Positions 1 through 6,004 of a DNA stretch of 9,204 bases are shown here, piece after piece. Made by a program: the position numbers and the translations under genes. How positions within the stretch are numbered: the first letter of the stretch is position 1; every line of letters starts with the position of its first letter. Under the pieces are notes generated by a model. The model had not been told where the DNA came from and did not search any database. It saw only the letters and a list, made by a program, of their open reading frames with translations. The stretch comes from Mycobacterium sp. GTDB lineage: Bacteria; Actinomycetota; Actinomycetes; Mycobacteriales; Mycobacteriaceae. The stretch is from assembly GCA_025965815.1 (NCBI GenBank), contig JAOPWF010000372.1:1-9204 (forward strand), written 5' to 3'.

Positions 1-386
1 TTCAGCGTCTTGGGCCGAATCGTCTTGCCGCGACGCGACAGGATGTCCAGCGTCAGTACCTCGGCCGGCGATTCGTTGCCGGTGCCGGTGAGCATGGCGA
101 CGCTGTGGCGTACGACTTCTGGCGTCAGCGTCTGGCCACCAGCCACGATCGCGATCAGCTCGGAAACCACTCGCTCGGCCAGGGCCACGTCGGCCGGCTC
201 GCCGGAAAGGGTGAGTGCGTTGCCGCGCACATGAAGGTCAGCCGCCAGCGTGCGCTCGAGGGCGCGCAGATTCTCGTCGGCGGAACCCAGCAGGCCCACG
301 ACGAGGTCGGGCGGAACATTGATGCTGCTGCGGACCGACGGGGGTGTGGCCGGTGACGAGGCAGCGTTCGTCTCGCGGGGCGTCAC
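1..386 (-). CDS. phoH: PhoH-family ATPase, N-terminal part (cut at left edge)
   Basis: PhoH-like predicted ATPase/RNA-associated protein; only the first 128 codons are here and the P-loop ATPase domain lies beyond the left edge. The translation has a variable Ser/Pro-rich start (residues 1-20), then a KH-like region (about 24-80) with PPDLVVGLLGSADENLRALE, and the conserved linker LTLDILSRRGKTIRPKTL (111-128) that leads into the ATPase core. It closely resembles the mycobacterial PhoH1 (Rv2368c) N-terminus as I remember it. The start is a GTG at 384-386 because the protein then begins MTPRET, like the M. tuberculosis protein; no strong ribosome site sits directly before it. In mycobacteria ybeY and era usually follow, but they are outside the window. 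Identity is secure; biochemical role is known only from the family. Confidence 0.93.
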   Translation of the reverse strand, partial: MTPRETNAASSPATPPSVRSSINVPPDLVVGLLGSADENLRALERTLAADLHVRGNALTLSGEPADVALAERVVSELIAIVAGGQTLTPEVVRHSVAMLTGTGNESPAEVLTLDILSRRGKTIRPKTL

Positions 387-436
387 GTGGTTACCAGTGC
401 CTGCTTTCCTGGGTAAAGGTGGTTGTCGGAAGGGCC

Positions 437-466
437 AGTCTACCGCTGCGCGGTGCCAGTCCCCAA
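437..466 (-). promoter_or_regulatory. Candidate phoH promoter
   Basis: On the minus strand TTGGGG (461-466) is followed after 18 bases by TAGACT (437-442), which fits the mycobacterial TANNNT -10 pattern. It would give a leader of roughly 45 bases before the phoH GTG. The spacing and -10 are seen; function is inferred, and phoH could also be read through from rsmE. Confidence 0.35.
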
Positions 467-502
467 TGGTTAACAACTGGCTGACCGGGGATTAATCCCG
501 GT
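455..502. repeat. Two inverted repeats between phoH and rsmE
   Basis: GGGATTAATCCC (488-499) is a perfect palindrome. It can be extended to ACC/GGT arms (484-486 and 500-502) with one unpaired G at 487. Beside it, GCCAGT (455-460) and ACTGGC (476-481) form a 6-base inverted repeat with a 15-base centre. Neither is followed by a T-run in the direction of rsmE transcription, so a protein-binding site or weak terminator are both possible. Confidence 0.4.
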
Positions 503-531
503 TGACGACATGTCGACGATGCACGTTCTTG

Positions 532-1284
532 TCAGACCGTCCACCGCGGCGTCAGGACTCCGAGCGCACCGAGTGCTACCGCAGCCGCCGTCGAGGTCCG
601 CAACACCGTCGGACCAAGTTTCACCGCCGTGGCGCCGGCGGCGGTCAGCCTGGCGATCTCCTCGTCCGCGATGCCGCCTTCGGGCCCGACGATCAACGTC
701 AGCGAATCCGCTTCGGCCAGCGGCAGTTCGGTGAGCCGCCGGGTGGCGGACTCGTGCAGCGCCAGGACAGTCGCCCCAGACGCCACGTCGGCGCGCAACC
801 GCCGAATCAGGTCATCCGTCGACACCACGCCGTCGACCGCGGGGATGTACGGCCGCCGGGACTGCCGGGCGGCGGAGCGTGCCACCGCGCGCCATCGGCG
901 CAGACCCTTCTCGGCGCGGTTGCCGTCCCAGCGCGCGACACACCGCCCCGCCTGCCACGCGACGAACCCGTCGGCACCCGCCTCGGTGGCTAGTTCGATC
1001 GCAAGCTCGGAGCGGTCGGACTTCGGCAGCGCCTGCACGACGGTGACGGGCGGCGTCGGCGGGGCAACCGTCCACCGGCTCAGTACCCGGGCGCGCAACG
1101 CGCCCCGGTCGGCGTCCTCCACCACGCAGTGTGCGCAGAGGCCCGCGCCATCGCCGAGATCAAGCTCTTCACCGGGCCGGATCCGGCGGACGGTGGCGGC
1201 GTGGAAGCCCTCGTCACCGTCGACGACCGCCACCTCGCCGACTTCGGGCAGCGCGTCGACGTAAAAAAGCGTCGCTACCGCCAT
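532..1284 (-). CDS. rsmE: 16S rRNA (uracil1498-N3)-methyltransferase RsmE
   Basis: SAM-dependent SPOUT-class methyltransferase that makes m3U1498 in 16S rRNA of the 30S subunit. The 250-residue length is normal. An N-terminal PUA-like domain carries [12 protein letters not shown] (28-39). The C-terminal SPOUT fold has the family signatures [13 protein letters not shown] (91-103), IVGPEGGI (198-205) and the SAM-binding knot segment [11 protein letters not shown] (223-233). The ATG at 1282-1284 lies 9 bases beyond the dnaJ2 stop codon and no clear Shine-Dalgarno precedes it, so translation is probably coupled to dnaJ2. It corresponds to M. tuberculosis Rv2372c, also directly downstream of dnaJ2. 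No truncation or missing motif is visible. Confidence 0.95.
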   Translation of the reverse strand: MAVATLFYVDALPEVGEVAVVDGDEGFHAATVRRIRPGEELDLGDGAGLCAHCVVEDADRGALRARVLSRWTVAPPTPPVTVVQALPKSDRSELAIELATEAGADGFVAWQAGRCVARWDGNRAEKGLRRWRAVARSAARQSRRPYIPAVDGVVSTDDLIRRLRADVASGATVLALHESATRRLTELPLAEADSLTLIVGPEGGIADEEIARLTAAGATAVKLGPTVLRTSTAAAVALGALGVLTPRWTV

Positions 1285-1293
1285 GGCGCCGGG

Positions 1294-2436
1294 TCAGCGG
1301 CCGGTGAAGGTCTCGCGCAGCCGGCTGAACAACCCACCGGTTGCCGCGGCATGTGTGGATCGGACCTCGGCAACATCGCGGGTGCGGTGTTTCTTCAGCT
1401 CCCGCAACAGCTCGCTGTCGTGATTGTCCAGACGCGACGGCACCACGACATCGACGTGGGCGTGCAGATCTCCGCGCACGCCCGAGCGCAGATGCGGCAT
1501 GCCGTGTCCACGCAGCGTCGTCACCGACCCCGGCTGGGTCCCCGGTGCGATGGCGATCTCGGTCGGTCCGTCCAGGACGGCCTCGACGGTCATCGAGGTG
1601 CCGAGCGCGGCGTCGACCATCGGCACCGAGACGGTGAAGTGCAGGTCGTCTCCGTCGCGGACGAAGATGTCGTGCGCCTGCTCGTGAACCTCGACGTACA
1701 GGTCGCCGGCCGGTCCGCCGCCGGGGCCCACTTCCCCCTGGGCGGCCAGCCGAACCCGCATTCCGTCGCCGACACCAGCTGGGATCTTGACGCTGATCTC
1801 GCGACGGGCGCGCACCCGTCCGTCACCGCCGCAGCGGTGGCAGGGATCCGGGATGACCTCGCCCACCCCGCGGCACGTCGGGCAGGGTCGCGACGTCATG
1901 ACCTGTCCCAGCAGCGAGCGCTGAACGCTCTGCACCTCGCCGCGGCCCCCGCAGGTGTCGCAGGCGATCGGCGTGGACTTGCCGTTGGTGCCCCGGCCCT
2001 GGCAGAGGTCGCAGAGGATGGCCGTGTCGACGGTGACCTGCTTGGTGACGCCGGTCGCGCATTCGGTGAGGTCCAGCCGCATCCGCAGCAGTGAATCCGA
2101 GCCGGGACGTACCCGTCCGACAGGTCCGCGGGAGGCCGAGCCGCCACCGAAGAAGGCCTCGAACACATCGCCCAGCCCCCCGAAGCCGCCGCCGAACCCG
2201 TTCGCCGACGACGCGGCGTTCTCCAGCGGGTCGCCGCCGAGGTCGACGATGCGGCGCTTCTCCGGATCGCTGAGCACCTCGTAGGCGGCGCTGATCTCCT
2301 TGAACTTGGCCTGAGCGACCTCGTCGGGGTTGACGTCGGGATGCAGCTCGCGCGCCAGCTTCCGATAGGCGCGCTTGATGTCCGAATCACTCGCGCCCCT
2401 GCTCACCCCGAGCAGGCCGTAATAATCGCGTGCCAC
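1294..2436 (-). CDS. dnaJ2: Chaperone DnaJ2 (type I Hsp40)
   Basis: Co-chaperone that stimulates DnaK ATPase and binds unfolded clients. The chosen 380-residue frame starts [17 protein letters not shown]. The J domain (about 1-66) contains the HPD motif at 32-34. A Gly/Phe-rich stretch follows (about 80-100: [16 protein letters not shown]). The zinc-finger domain has four CxxCxGxG motifs at 142-149, 159-166, 185-192 and 199-206. The C-terminal substrate-binding domains carry PPGT-type (APGTQPG, 297-303) and GMPHLRS motifs. An in-frame ATG at 2449-2451 would add five residues, but the GTG at 2434-2436 is better: a ribosome site lies 6 bases before it and M. tuberculosis DnaJ2 begins at the equivalent residue. 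It lies between hrcA and rsmE as in M. tuberculosis (Rv2373c), so it is the second gene of the hrcA transcript. Confidence 0.95.
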   Translation of the reverse strand: MARDYYGLLGVSRGASDSDIKRAYRKLARELHPDVNPDEVAQAKFKEISAAYEVLSDPEKRRIVDLGGDPLENAASSANGFGGGFGGLGDVFEAFFGGGSASRGPVGRVRPGSDSLLRMRLDLTECATGVTKQVTVDTAILCDLCQGRGTNGKSTPIACDTCGGRGEVQSVQRSLLGQVMTSRPCPTCRGVGEVIPDPCHRCGGDGRVRARREISVKIPAGVGDGMRVRLAAQGEVGPGGGPAGDLYVEVHEQAHDIFVRDGDDLHFTVSVPMVDAALGTSMTVEAVLDGPTEIAIAPGTQPGSVTTLRGHGMPHLRSGVRGDLHAHVDVVVPSRLDNHDSELLRELKKHRTRDVAEVRSTHAAATGGLFSRLRETFTGR

Positions 2437-2442
2437 GCCTGA

Positions 2443-2449
2443 CCTTTCC
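2443..2449 (-). promoter_or_regulatory. Ribosome binding site fixing the dnaJ2 GTG start
   Basis: GGAAAGG on the minus strand lies 6 bases before the GTG at 2434-2436. The alternative ATG (2449-2451) overlaps this site and has no comparable purine tract of its own. Confidence 0.6.
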
Positions 2450-2451
2450 AT

Positions 2452-2490
2452 GCCGCTTGACGCGGCTTTACGGCAGCTTTATCGGCTGCC
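2452..2490 (-). promoter_or_regulatory. Two stem-loops at the hrcA/dnaJ2 junction
   Basis: On the minus strand a 6-bp stem (GGCAGC/GCTGCC arms, 7-base loop, 2472-2490) spans the hrcA stop codon. It is followed by a 5-bp stem GCCGC-GTCAA-GCGGC (2452-2466) that ends just before the dnaJ2 ribosome site. No T-run follows, so they are not classic terminators. They could stabilise or mark a processing point in the hrcA-dnaJ2 mRNA, or tune dnaJ2 translation (inference). Confidence 0.4.
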
Positions 2491-3510
2491 TAAGACTTCG
2501 CCTATATAGAGAGCAACCGCAGCGACATTAGCGATAGTTCCCGGATAGTCCATTCGGGTGGGACCGAGGACCCCCATGCCGCCGTACACGGTGCCCGTCG
2601 CGCCGTAGCTGGTGCTCACCACGGATGTGCCCGCCATCTGCTCAGCCTCCGTCTCGTGACCGATGCGCACCGTCACCCTTCCGGCCTCCTGCTGGGCGGA
2701 GAGCAGGCGCAACACGACCACCTGCTCCTCGAGCGCCTCGAGGACGGACCGCAGCGAGCCGCCGAAATCGGCCGTGTTGCGGGTGAGGTTGGCGGTGCCG
2801 CCGAGCAGCAACCGCTCCTCGCTGTGCTCGACGAGCGATTCGAGCAGCACCGTCGCGGAACGCCCGACCGCATCGCCCAGACCGCCGCTGCCGTCGAGAT
2901 GACAGGCCAGATCCGCCACGGCGACCGACGCCGCCGACAGCTTCTTGCCCTCCAGCGCCTGACCGAGCATTTCACGCAGCTGGGATAGCTGATGTTCCTC
3001 GATGACATCGCCGAGTTCGACGATGCGCTGGTCGACCCGGCCGGAGTCGGTGATGACCACCATCAGCAGCCGCGCCGGCGTCAGGGCCACCACTTCGAGG
3101 TGCCTGACCGTCGATGTGGACAGGGTGGGGTACTGGACGACCGCAACCTGGCGGGTCAGCTGCGCGAGCAGGCGGACCGCCCGGCGCAGCACGTCGTCCA
3201 GGTCGACGCCGGACGCCAGGAAGGTCAGGATGGCGCGTCGCTCGGCCGACGACAGTGGCTTGATGTCGTCGAGTCGGTCGACGAACTCGCGATAGCCCTT
3301 TTCGGTGGGCACCCGGCCCGAGCTGGTGTGCGGCTGGGTGATGTAACCTTCCGCCTCCAGGACAGCCATGTCGTTGCGCACCGTCGCGCTGGACACGCCG
3401 AGGTTGTGCCGCTCGACAAGAGACTTCGAGCCGATCGGCTCCTTGGTCGCGACGAAGTCAGCGACGATCGCGCGCAACACCTCGAAGCGACGGTCGTCGG
3501 CACTTCCCAT
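2479..3510 (-). CDS. hrcA: Heat-inducible transcription repressor HrcA
   Basis: Repressor of class I heat-shock genes through CIRCE operators, normally matured by GroEL. The 343 residues match the mycobacterial family length. An N-terminal winged helix (about 1-75) contains [20 protein letters not shown] (38-57) and the wing [20 protein letters not shown] (59-78). The ligand/dimer domain holds the family blocks [11 protein letters not shown] (234-244) and the C-terminal [20 protein letters not shown] (310-329). The ATG at 3508-3510 is preferred over an in-frame ATG 12 codons upstream (3544-3546): a strong ribosome site lies directly before it and the family begins MGSAD. First gene of the hrcA-dnaJ2-rsmE cluster. 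Gene order equals M. tuberculosis Rv2374c-Rv2372c. Confidence 0.96.
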   Translation of the reverse strand: MGSADDRRFEVLRAIVADFVATKEPIGSKSLVERHNLGVSSATVRNDMAVLEAEGYITQPHTSSGRVPTEKGYREFVDRLDDIKPLSSAERRAILTFLASGVDLDDVLRRAVRLLAQLTRQVAVVQYPTLSTSTVRHLEVVALTPARLLMVVITDSGRVDQRIVELGDVIEEHQLSQLREMLGQALEGKKLSAASVAVADLACHLDGSGGLGDAVGRSATVLLESLVEHSEERLLLGGTANLTRNTADFGGSLRSVLEALEEQVVVLRLLSAQQEAGRVTVRIGHETEAEQMAGTSVVSTSYGATGTVYGGMGVLGPTRMDYPGTIANVAAVALYIGEVLGSR

Positions 3511-3517
3511 CTGTTCA

Positions 3518-3523
3518 CCTCCT
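3518..3523 (-). promoter_or_regulatory. hrcA ribosome binding site
   Basis: A perfect AGGAGG on the minus strand lies 7 bases before the ATG at 3508-3510. It decides against the longer reading frame that begins at 3546, which would place this site inside the coding region. Confidence 0.75.
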
Positions 3524-3533
3524 GCTCGCCACC

Positions 3534-3539
3534 ATTTTA
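3534..3539 (-). promoter_or_regulatory. Candidate -10 element for hrcA
   Basis: TAAAAT on the minus strand fits TANNNT and would start transcription about 17 bases before hrcA, leaving just enough leader for the ribosome site. No convincing -35 is present at 16-19 bases. No CIRCE-like inverted repeat is visible in the 153-base divergent gap 3511-3663. Confidence 0.3.
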
Positions 3540-3663
3540 CGGGCATCTACAGCGGCAATACTTTCCGAGCACCACTTCGCCTGGCGGACCCGTGCATAGG
3601 GACTAGCCTTTCGATCATGATGGCGCCGACGTCCGGGGGGAGAACTCAGGGGACAGCTGGCCG

Positions 3664-3978
3664 ATGATCTTCAAAGGTGTCCGCGAGGGCAAGCCCTACC
3701 CCGACCACGGCTTGTCCTATAAAGAGTGGTCGCAGATACCGCCACGGCAGATCCGGCTCGACGAGTTGGTCACCACGACAACTGTGCTGGCGCTGGACCG
3801 ACTGCTGTCTGAGGACTCCACGTTTTACGGCGACCTGTTCCCGCACGCGGTGAAGTGGAAAGGCGTTGTCTATCTCGAGGACGGGCTGCACCGCGCGGTA
3901 CGGGCCGCCCTGCGTAATCGCACCATCCTGCATGCGCGGGTGTTCGACATGGACCTGCCGGTATCGCAGCGGGCTTAG
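3664..3978 (+). CDS. Conserved Rv2375-like small protein, function unknown
   Basis: A 104-residue soluble protein without signal peptide or membrane segment. It begins MIFKGVREGKPYPDHGL and contains QIRLDELVTTTTVLALDRLL (31-50), then EDSTFYGDLFPHAVKW and YLEDGLHRAVRAAL. The sequence and position (divergent from hrcA) correspond to M. tuberculosis Rv2375, a conserved hypothetical protein. I have an uncertain memory that some automated annotations call this family a VapB-type antitoxin; no partner toxin is next to it here, so I do not adopt that name. The ATG at 3664 is preceded by AGGGGA about 10 bases upstream. It converges on the repetitive exported protein with a 41-base gap. Existence as a gene is well supported; function is not. 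Confidence 0.85.
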   Translation: MIFKGVREGKPYPDHGLSYKEWSQIPPRQIRLDELVTTTTVLALDRLLSEDSTFYGDLFPHAVKWKGVVYLEDGLHRAVRAALRNRTILHARVFDMDLPVSQRA

Positions 3979-4019
3979 CCGTCGTGGGAAACCTGTCGAG
4001 ATGTGACCCACTCCGTTGG

Positions 4020-5144
4020 CTATGGCGTCGATCCGCCCCCGGGGGGCGATCCGCCCGGGGTACCTCCGGGAGACGCGCCACCCGCGGGCGATGGGTCTCC
4101 GGGGGATGGAACATTCGACTTCGGCAGTTTCAGGTCAGGCAGGCTGATCTTCGGCAGTTTCGGGTCAGGCAGGCTGATCTTCGGCGGTTTCGGGTCGGGC
4201 ACGCTGATCTTCGTCGGAACCGGGGTGGGATCTGGTGCTTGTGTAGATGGAGAAACTGAAGCCTCGACAGTTGCCGAAACTGTGGACACTGGCGGGTCGA
4301 CAGTTGCCGAAGCTGTGGACACTGGCGGGTCGACAGTCGCCGAAACTGGGGACACTGGCGGGTCGACAGTCGCCGAAAGTGTGGACATTGGCGGGTCGAC
4401 AGGTCCGGAAAATGCGGTGACTGAAGGGTCTGGGGGCCCGGGAATTCGCGCGACCACAACTGGTCCTGGGGGAGGTGGTGCTGGGGCGACTGGTGCTGCT
4501 GCAATTGACATCGTGGCAACCGACGCTGTGGGCGTGCTGGGGATGGCAACGGCAAGCAACTTCACAAAGGCCGGCAGCACATTCGTCAGGACATGTGCCA
4601 ATCCGAGAGTCGGAAAGTGTTGCTGCAGGAACTCCAGCCATACCAGCAAGGCCGGCAACACATCCACCGGGATAGCCGCCGACCCGCCACCCCCACCACC
4701 CCCGCCGCCCGAGGCAGCCGGGAAACTGTGCTGGAAAGACTTAAGCGATTTCAGGACGTCAAGCGATGTCGCCGAGGCGGGCAGCCCAAGCGCCTTCACC
4801 AAGTCCAGCAGCCCAGTCGTCGGGAAATCCTGGAAGTTGGTATTAAGGAAGTCAAACAATTTCGGGAAATCCGACAACCCATCCGCGGTGATAGCCGCGA
4901 GCTTGTGGTTCGCGCTCTTAACGTCGATTAACTTCGGGAAATCCGACAACGCTCCTTTGGGCGGGTACAGCTCGAACAGCTGCAATTGATCCGGTAGTGG
5001 GTACAGCGAGACACTTAATGCCAGTCCACCTGCGACGATAGCGGCACCAATAGCGCGGTGGGCGGATCTGTCGGACCGACCATGACGGCCGCCCAATTTG
5101 GTTTGCTCCGTCGAGGACTGCGAAGGACTTGTCTGGTCGGGCAT
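4020..5144 (-). CDS. Unrecognised exported or membrane-anchored repetitive Pro/Ser/Gly-rich protein
   Basis: I do not recognise this 374-residue protein. A basic, hydrophilic N-terminus (1-30) is followed by one hydrophobic segment, AIGAAIVAGGLALSVSLYPL (31-50), read as a signal peptide or signal anchor. Residues 55-200 are hydrophobic/helical, with two LSDFPKL copies (66-72, 90-96) and three related F-P modules, split by a Gly-rich linker (about 146-155). An Ala/Pro linker (203-245) leads to 11-residue VDPPVSTxSAT repeats (249-292, degenerate copies on both sides). Then come 10-residue PKISLPDPKL repeats (about 311-342) that are Lys-rich, and a Gly/Pro tail. The ATG at 5142-5144 is chosen from its ribosome site and because the signal segment follows; the frame stays open far upstream but that part is Cys/Arg-rich and looks non-coding. 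The layout recalls mycobacterial surface repeat proteins such as Erp only by analogy. It lies where M. tuberculosis has cfp2, with no resemblance to CFP2. Confidence 0.75.
   Translation of the reverse strand: MPDQTSPSQSSTEQTKLGGRHGRSDRSAHRAIGAAIVAGGLALSVSLYPLPDQLQLFELYPPKGALSDFPKLIDVKSANHKLAAITADGLSDFPKLFDFLNTNFQDFPTTGLLDLVKALGLPASATSLDVLKSLKSFQHSFPAASGGGGGGGGGSAAIPVDVLPALLVWLEFLQQHFPTLGLAHVLTNVLPAFVKLLAVAIPSTPTASVATMSIAAAPVAPAPPPPGPVVVARIPGPPDPSVTAFSGPVDPPMSTLSATVDPPVSPVSATVDPPVSTASATVDPPVSTVSATVEASVSPSTQAPDPTPVPTKISVPDPKPPKISLPDPKLPKISLPDLKLPKSNVPSPGDPSPAGGASPGGTPGGSPPGGGSTP
4111..4219. repeat. 30-bp tandem repeat, about 3.5 copies
   Basis: The period is 30 bases (starts 4111, 4141, 4171, 4201). 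The shared core on the plus strand includes CTGATCTTCGGCAGTTTCGG, and the outer copies have diverged. On the minus strand it encodes the PKISLPDPKL unit of the exported protein, so it is an in-frame coding repeat. Confidence 0.85.
4264..4428. repeat. 33-bp tandem repeat, 4 good copies plus 1 degenerate
   Basis: The period is exactly 33 bases (starts 4264, 4297, 4330, 4363, 4396). Units share TCGACAG at their left end and GACACTGGCGGG at their right end on the plus strand; the last copy has largely decayed. It encodes the 11-residue VDPPVSTxSAT unit in frame. Such repeats can change copy number by slippage or recombination, so strain-to-strain length variation is expected (inference). Confidence 0.88.
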
Positions 5145-5152
5145 TAATCCGC

Positions 5153-5158
5153 CCTCCT
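5153..5158 (-). promoter_or_regulatory. Ribosome binding site of the exported repetitive protein
   Basis: AGGAGG on the minus strand, within AAGGAGGGCGG, lies 8 bases before the ATG at 5142-5144. It supports this start and the minus-strand reading of the gene over the open plus-strand frame. Confidence 0.7.
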
Positions 5159-5601
5159 TACGTCCTCGGGCGAACCCAGACATGAGTTTCACCGCGGGAG
5201 TACGCGAGAATGAAATACAAAGTGTTGCGCGATCGATAAGTCGGCAATATCGGACCGACCCAAGATACTTAGACATCGGCCGTGTATGCCTGCATGCCAT
5301 TCGGCGATGCCCTCCGCAACGGCGATTGGTGCTTTCGCACAGGACGCATCGAGTCTGGTTTGTCCGCTGCGGGGGCGCGCGTGCGGCTCGGCTTCGGCCG
5401 CCAGGCACCTCTGCACGTTCACCGTCGAGACAGGTGATCCGCTCCACGCATGACGCAGGTGCCTGAGAGACATAACTCACCGCAGTCATCTGGCACCCCC
5501 TGACCAAGCAGAGTCTTGCGTGAACACACGATATGGCTTTGCTGTACTTACGTCAAGGAGTAACTTTTCGATCTTGAAGCAATCTACTGTGGGTCATCCG
5601 G

Positions 5602-5626
5602 GGCCGCAGCCGTCACCCTTGCGGCC
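5602..5626. repeat. GC-rich inverted repeat
   Basis: GGCCGCA (5602-5608) and TGCGGCC (5620-5626) form a perfect 7-bp stem with an 11-base loop. No T-run follows on either side, so it is a stem-loop of unknown role rather than a clear terminator. Confidence 0.45.
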
Positions 5627-5769
5627 GGAGCGGCTCGGCAAACCAGATCGCACAATTAGTCGATCTTTGAAATGAGAAGTAATCACCGGCGCCGATCATG
5701 AATAACAGCAGCTGAAGGTGCGATCTCCAAGCGTCAGATGATGGTGCCGTCGCCCAAGGCGAATGGATC

Positions 5770-5795
5770 GCGCAATGCACCAGCGCGGGTTGCGC
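5770..5795. repeat. Inverted repeat GCGCAA-N14-TTGCGC
   Basis: Perfect 6-base arms at 5770-5775 and 5790-5795 in the region upstream of the histidine kinase. The arm-to-arm spacing would suit a dimeric regulator or a short hairpin; chance is not excluded in GC-rich DNA. Confidence 0.35.
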
Positions 5796-5872
5796 CACCG
5801 CCTTCGGGGGGCGAATGGAAGTACGCGAACGGCACGCACCAGCAACCGTCTGGCAGTCGGACACGGCAAGAA

Positions 5873-5885
5873 AGCAAATTTTGCT
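5873..5885. repeat. AT-rich palindrome AGCAAA-T-TTTGCT
   Basis: A perfect 6-base inverted repeat around one central base, about 20 bases left of the kinase promoter candidate. A candidate operator by symmetry only. Confidence 0.35.
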
Positions 5886-5894
5886 CACGGAAGC

Positions 5895-5919
5895 TTCTCC
5901 TGCCGTTCTCAGCTAGAGT
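5895..5919 (+). promoter_or_regulatory. Candidate kinase promoter with 11-bp-spaced direct repeat
   Basis: TTCTCCTG (5895-5902) and TTCTCAGC (5906-5913) start 11 bases apart, one helical turn, as is typical for OmpR/PhoB-class regulators. They abut TAGAGT (5914-5919), a TANNNT -10 element. The repeat thus occupies the -35 region, the position expected for an activator. The second half matches the repeat upstream of the lipoprotein (TCTCAGC). It would give an mRNA leader of about 80 bases. Function is inferred. Confidence 0.4.
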
Positions 5920-6004
5920 GCGCGGAGGTCCGTATTCGGTGCATCCGCCGCGGTCTGGCCGACCGTCGTGCCCAGGATCTCGATGACTGGATCACACTGA
6001 GACC

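Larger units (their letters stand above)
5145..6004. other. 860-base divergent region without a supported gene
   Basis: This stretch separates the minus-strand exported protein from the plus-strand histidine kinase. Open frames here (for example minus 5189-5473 and 5613-5888) are short, Arg/Cys-rich, lack convincing ribosome sites and resemble nothing I know. It is locally more AT-rich than its neighbours. It holds three inverted repeats (5602-5626, 5770-5795, 5873-5885) and the kinase promoter candidate (5895-5919). I see no tRNA, transposase remnant or attachment site. It may be a large regulatory region, a non-coding RNA locus or a decayed gene; the sequence alone does not decide. Confidence 0.6.

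Noticed and set aside
1129..2094. Long plus-strand frame (321 codons) opposite rsmE and dnaJ2
   Set aside because: It is antisense to two clearly identified genes and has no recognisable domains; a shadow of GC-rich coding sequence.
3664..3978. VapB-type antitoxin label for the Rv2375-like protein
   Set aside because: No adjacent toxin frame is present and I see no antitoxin DNA-binding motif in the 104 residues; the label rests only on uncertain memory.
4029..4060. GC-rich near-palindrome near the end of the exported protein gene as a possible terminator
   Set aside because: It lies inside the coding sequence for the Gly/Pro tail, is imperfect and is not followed by a T-run.
4111..4428. 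Repeats as a CRISPR array
   Set aside because: The units are directly adjacent without variable spacers, have exact multiples of three as periods and encode a repeated peptide; they are coding tandem repeats.
4003..4989. Plus-strand open frame of 328 codons opposite the exported repetitive protein, with Gly/Ser/Thr repeats somewhat like PE_PGRS proteins
   Set aside because: It lacks a convincing ribosome site, PE domain and signal peptide, and it begins inside the gap after the Rv2375-like gene. The minus strand has a strong ribosome site, a signal segment and sensible domain order; the open plus frame follows from composition and in-phase repeats.
5145..5507. N-terminal extension of the exported protein frame to an ATG at 5507
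   Set aside because: The extra 121 codons are Cys/Arg-rich without order, and the AGGAGG site at 5153-5158 directly precedes the ATG at 5144.
5574..5675. 33-codon frame starting with TTG after AAGGAG
   Set aside because: The spacing of 13 bases is long, the start codon is weak, the peptide resembles nothing, and a GC-rich hairpin lies within it. Kept only as a remark in the findings.
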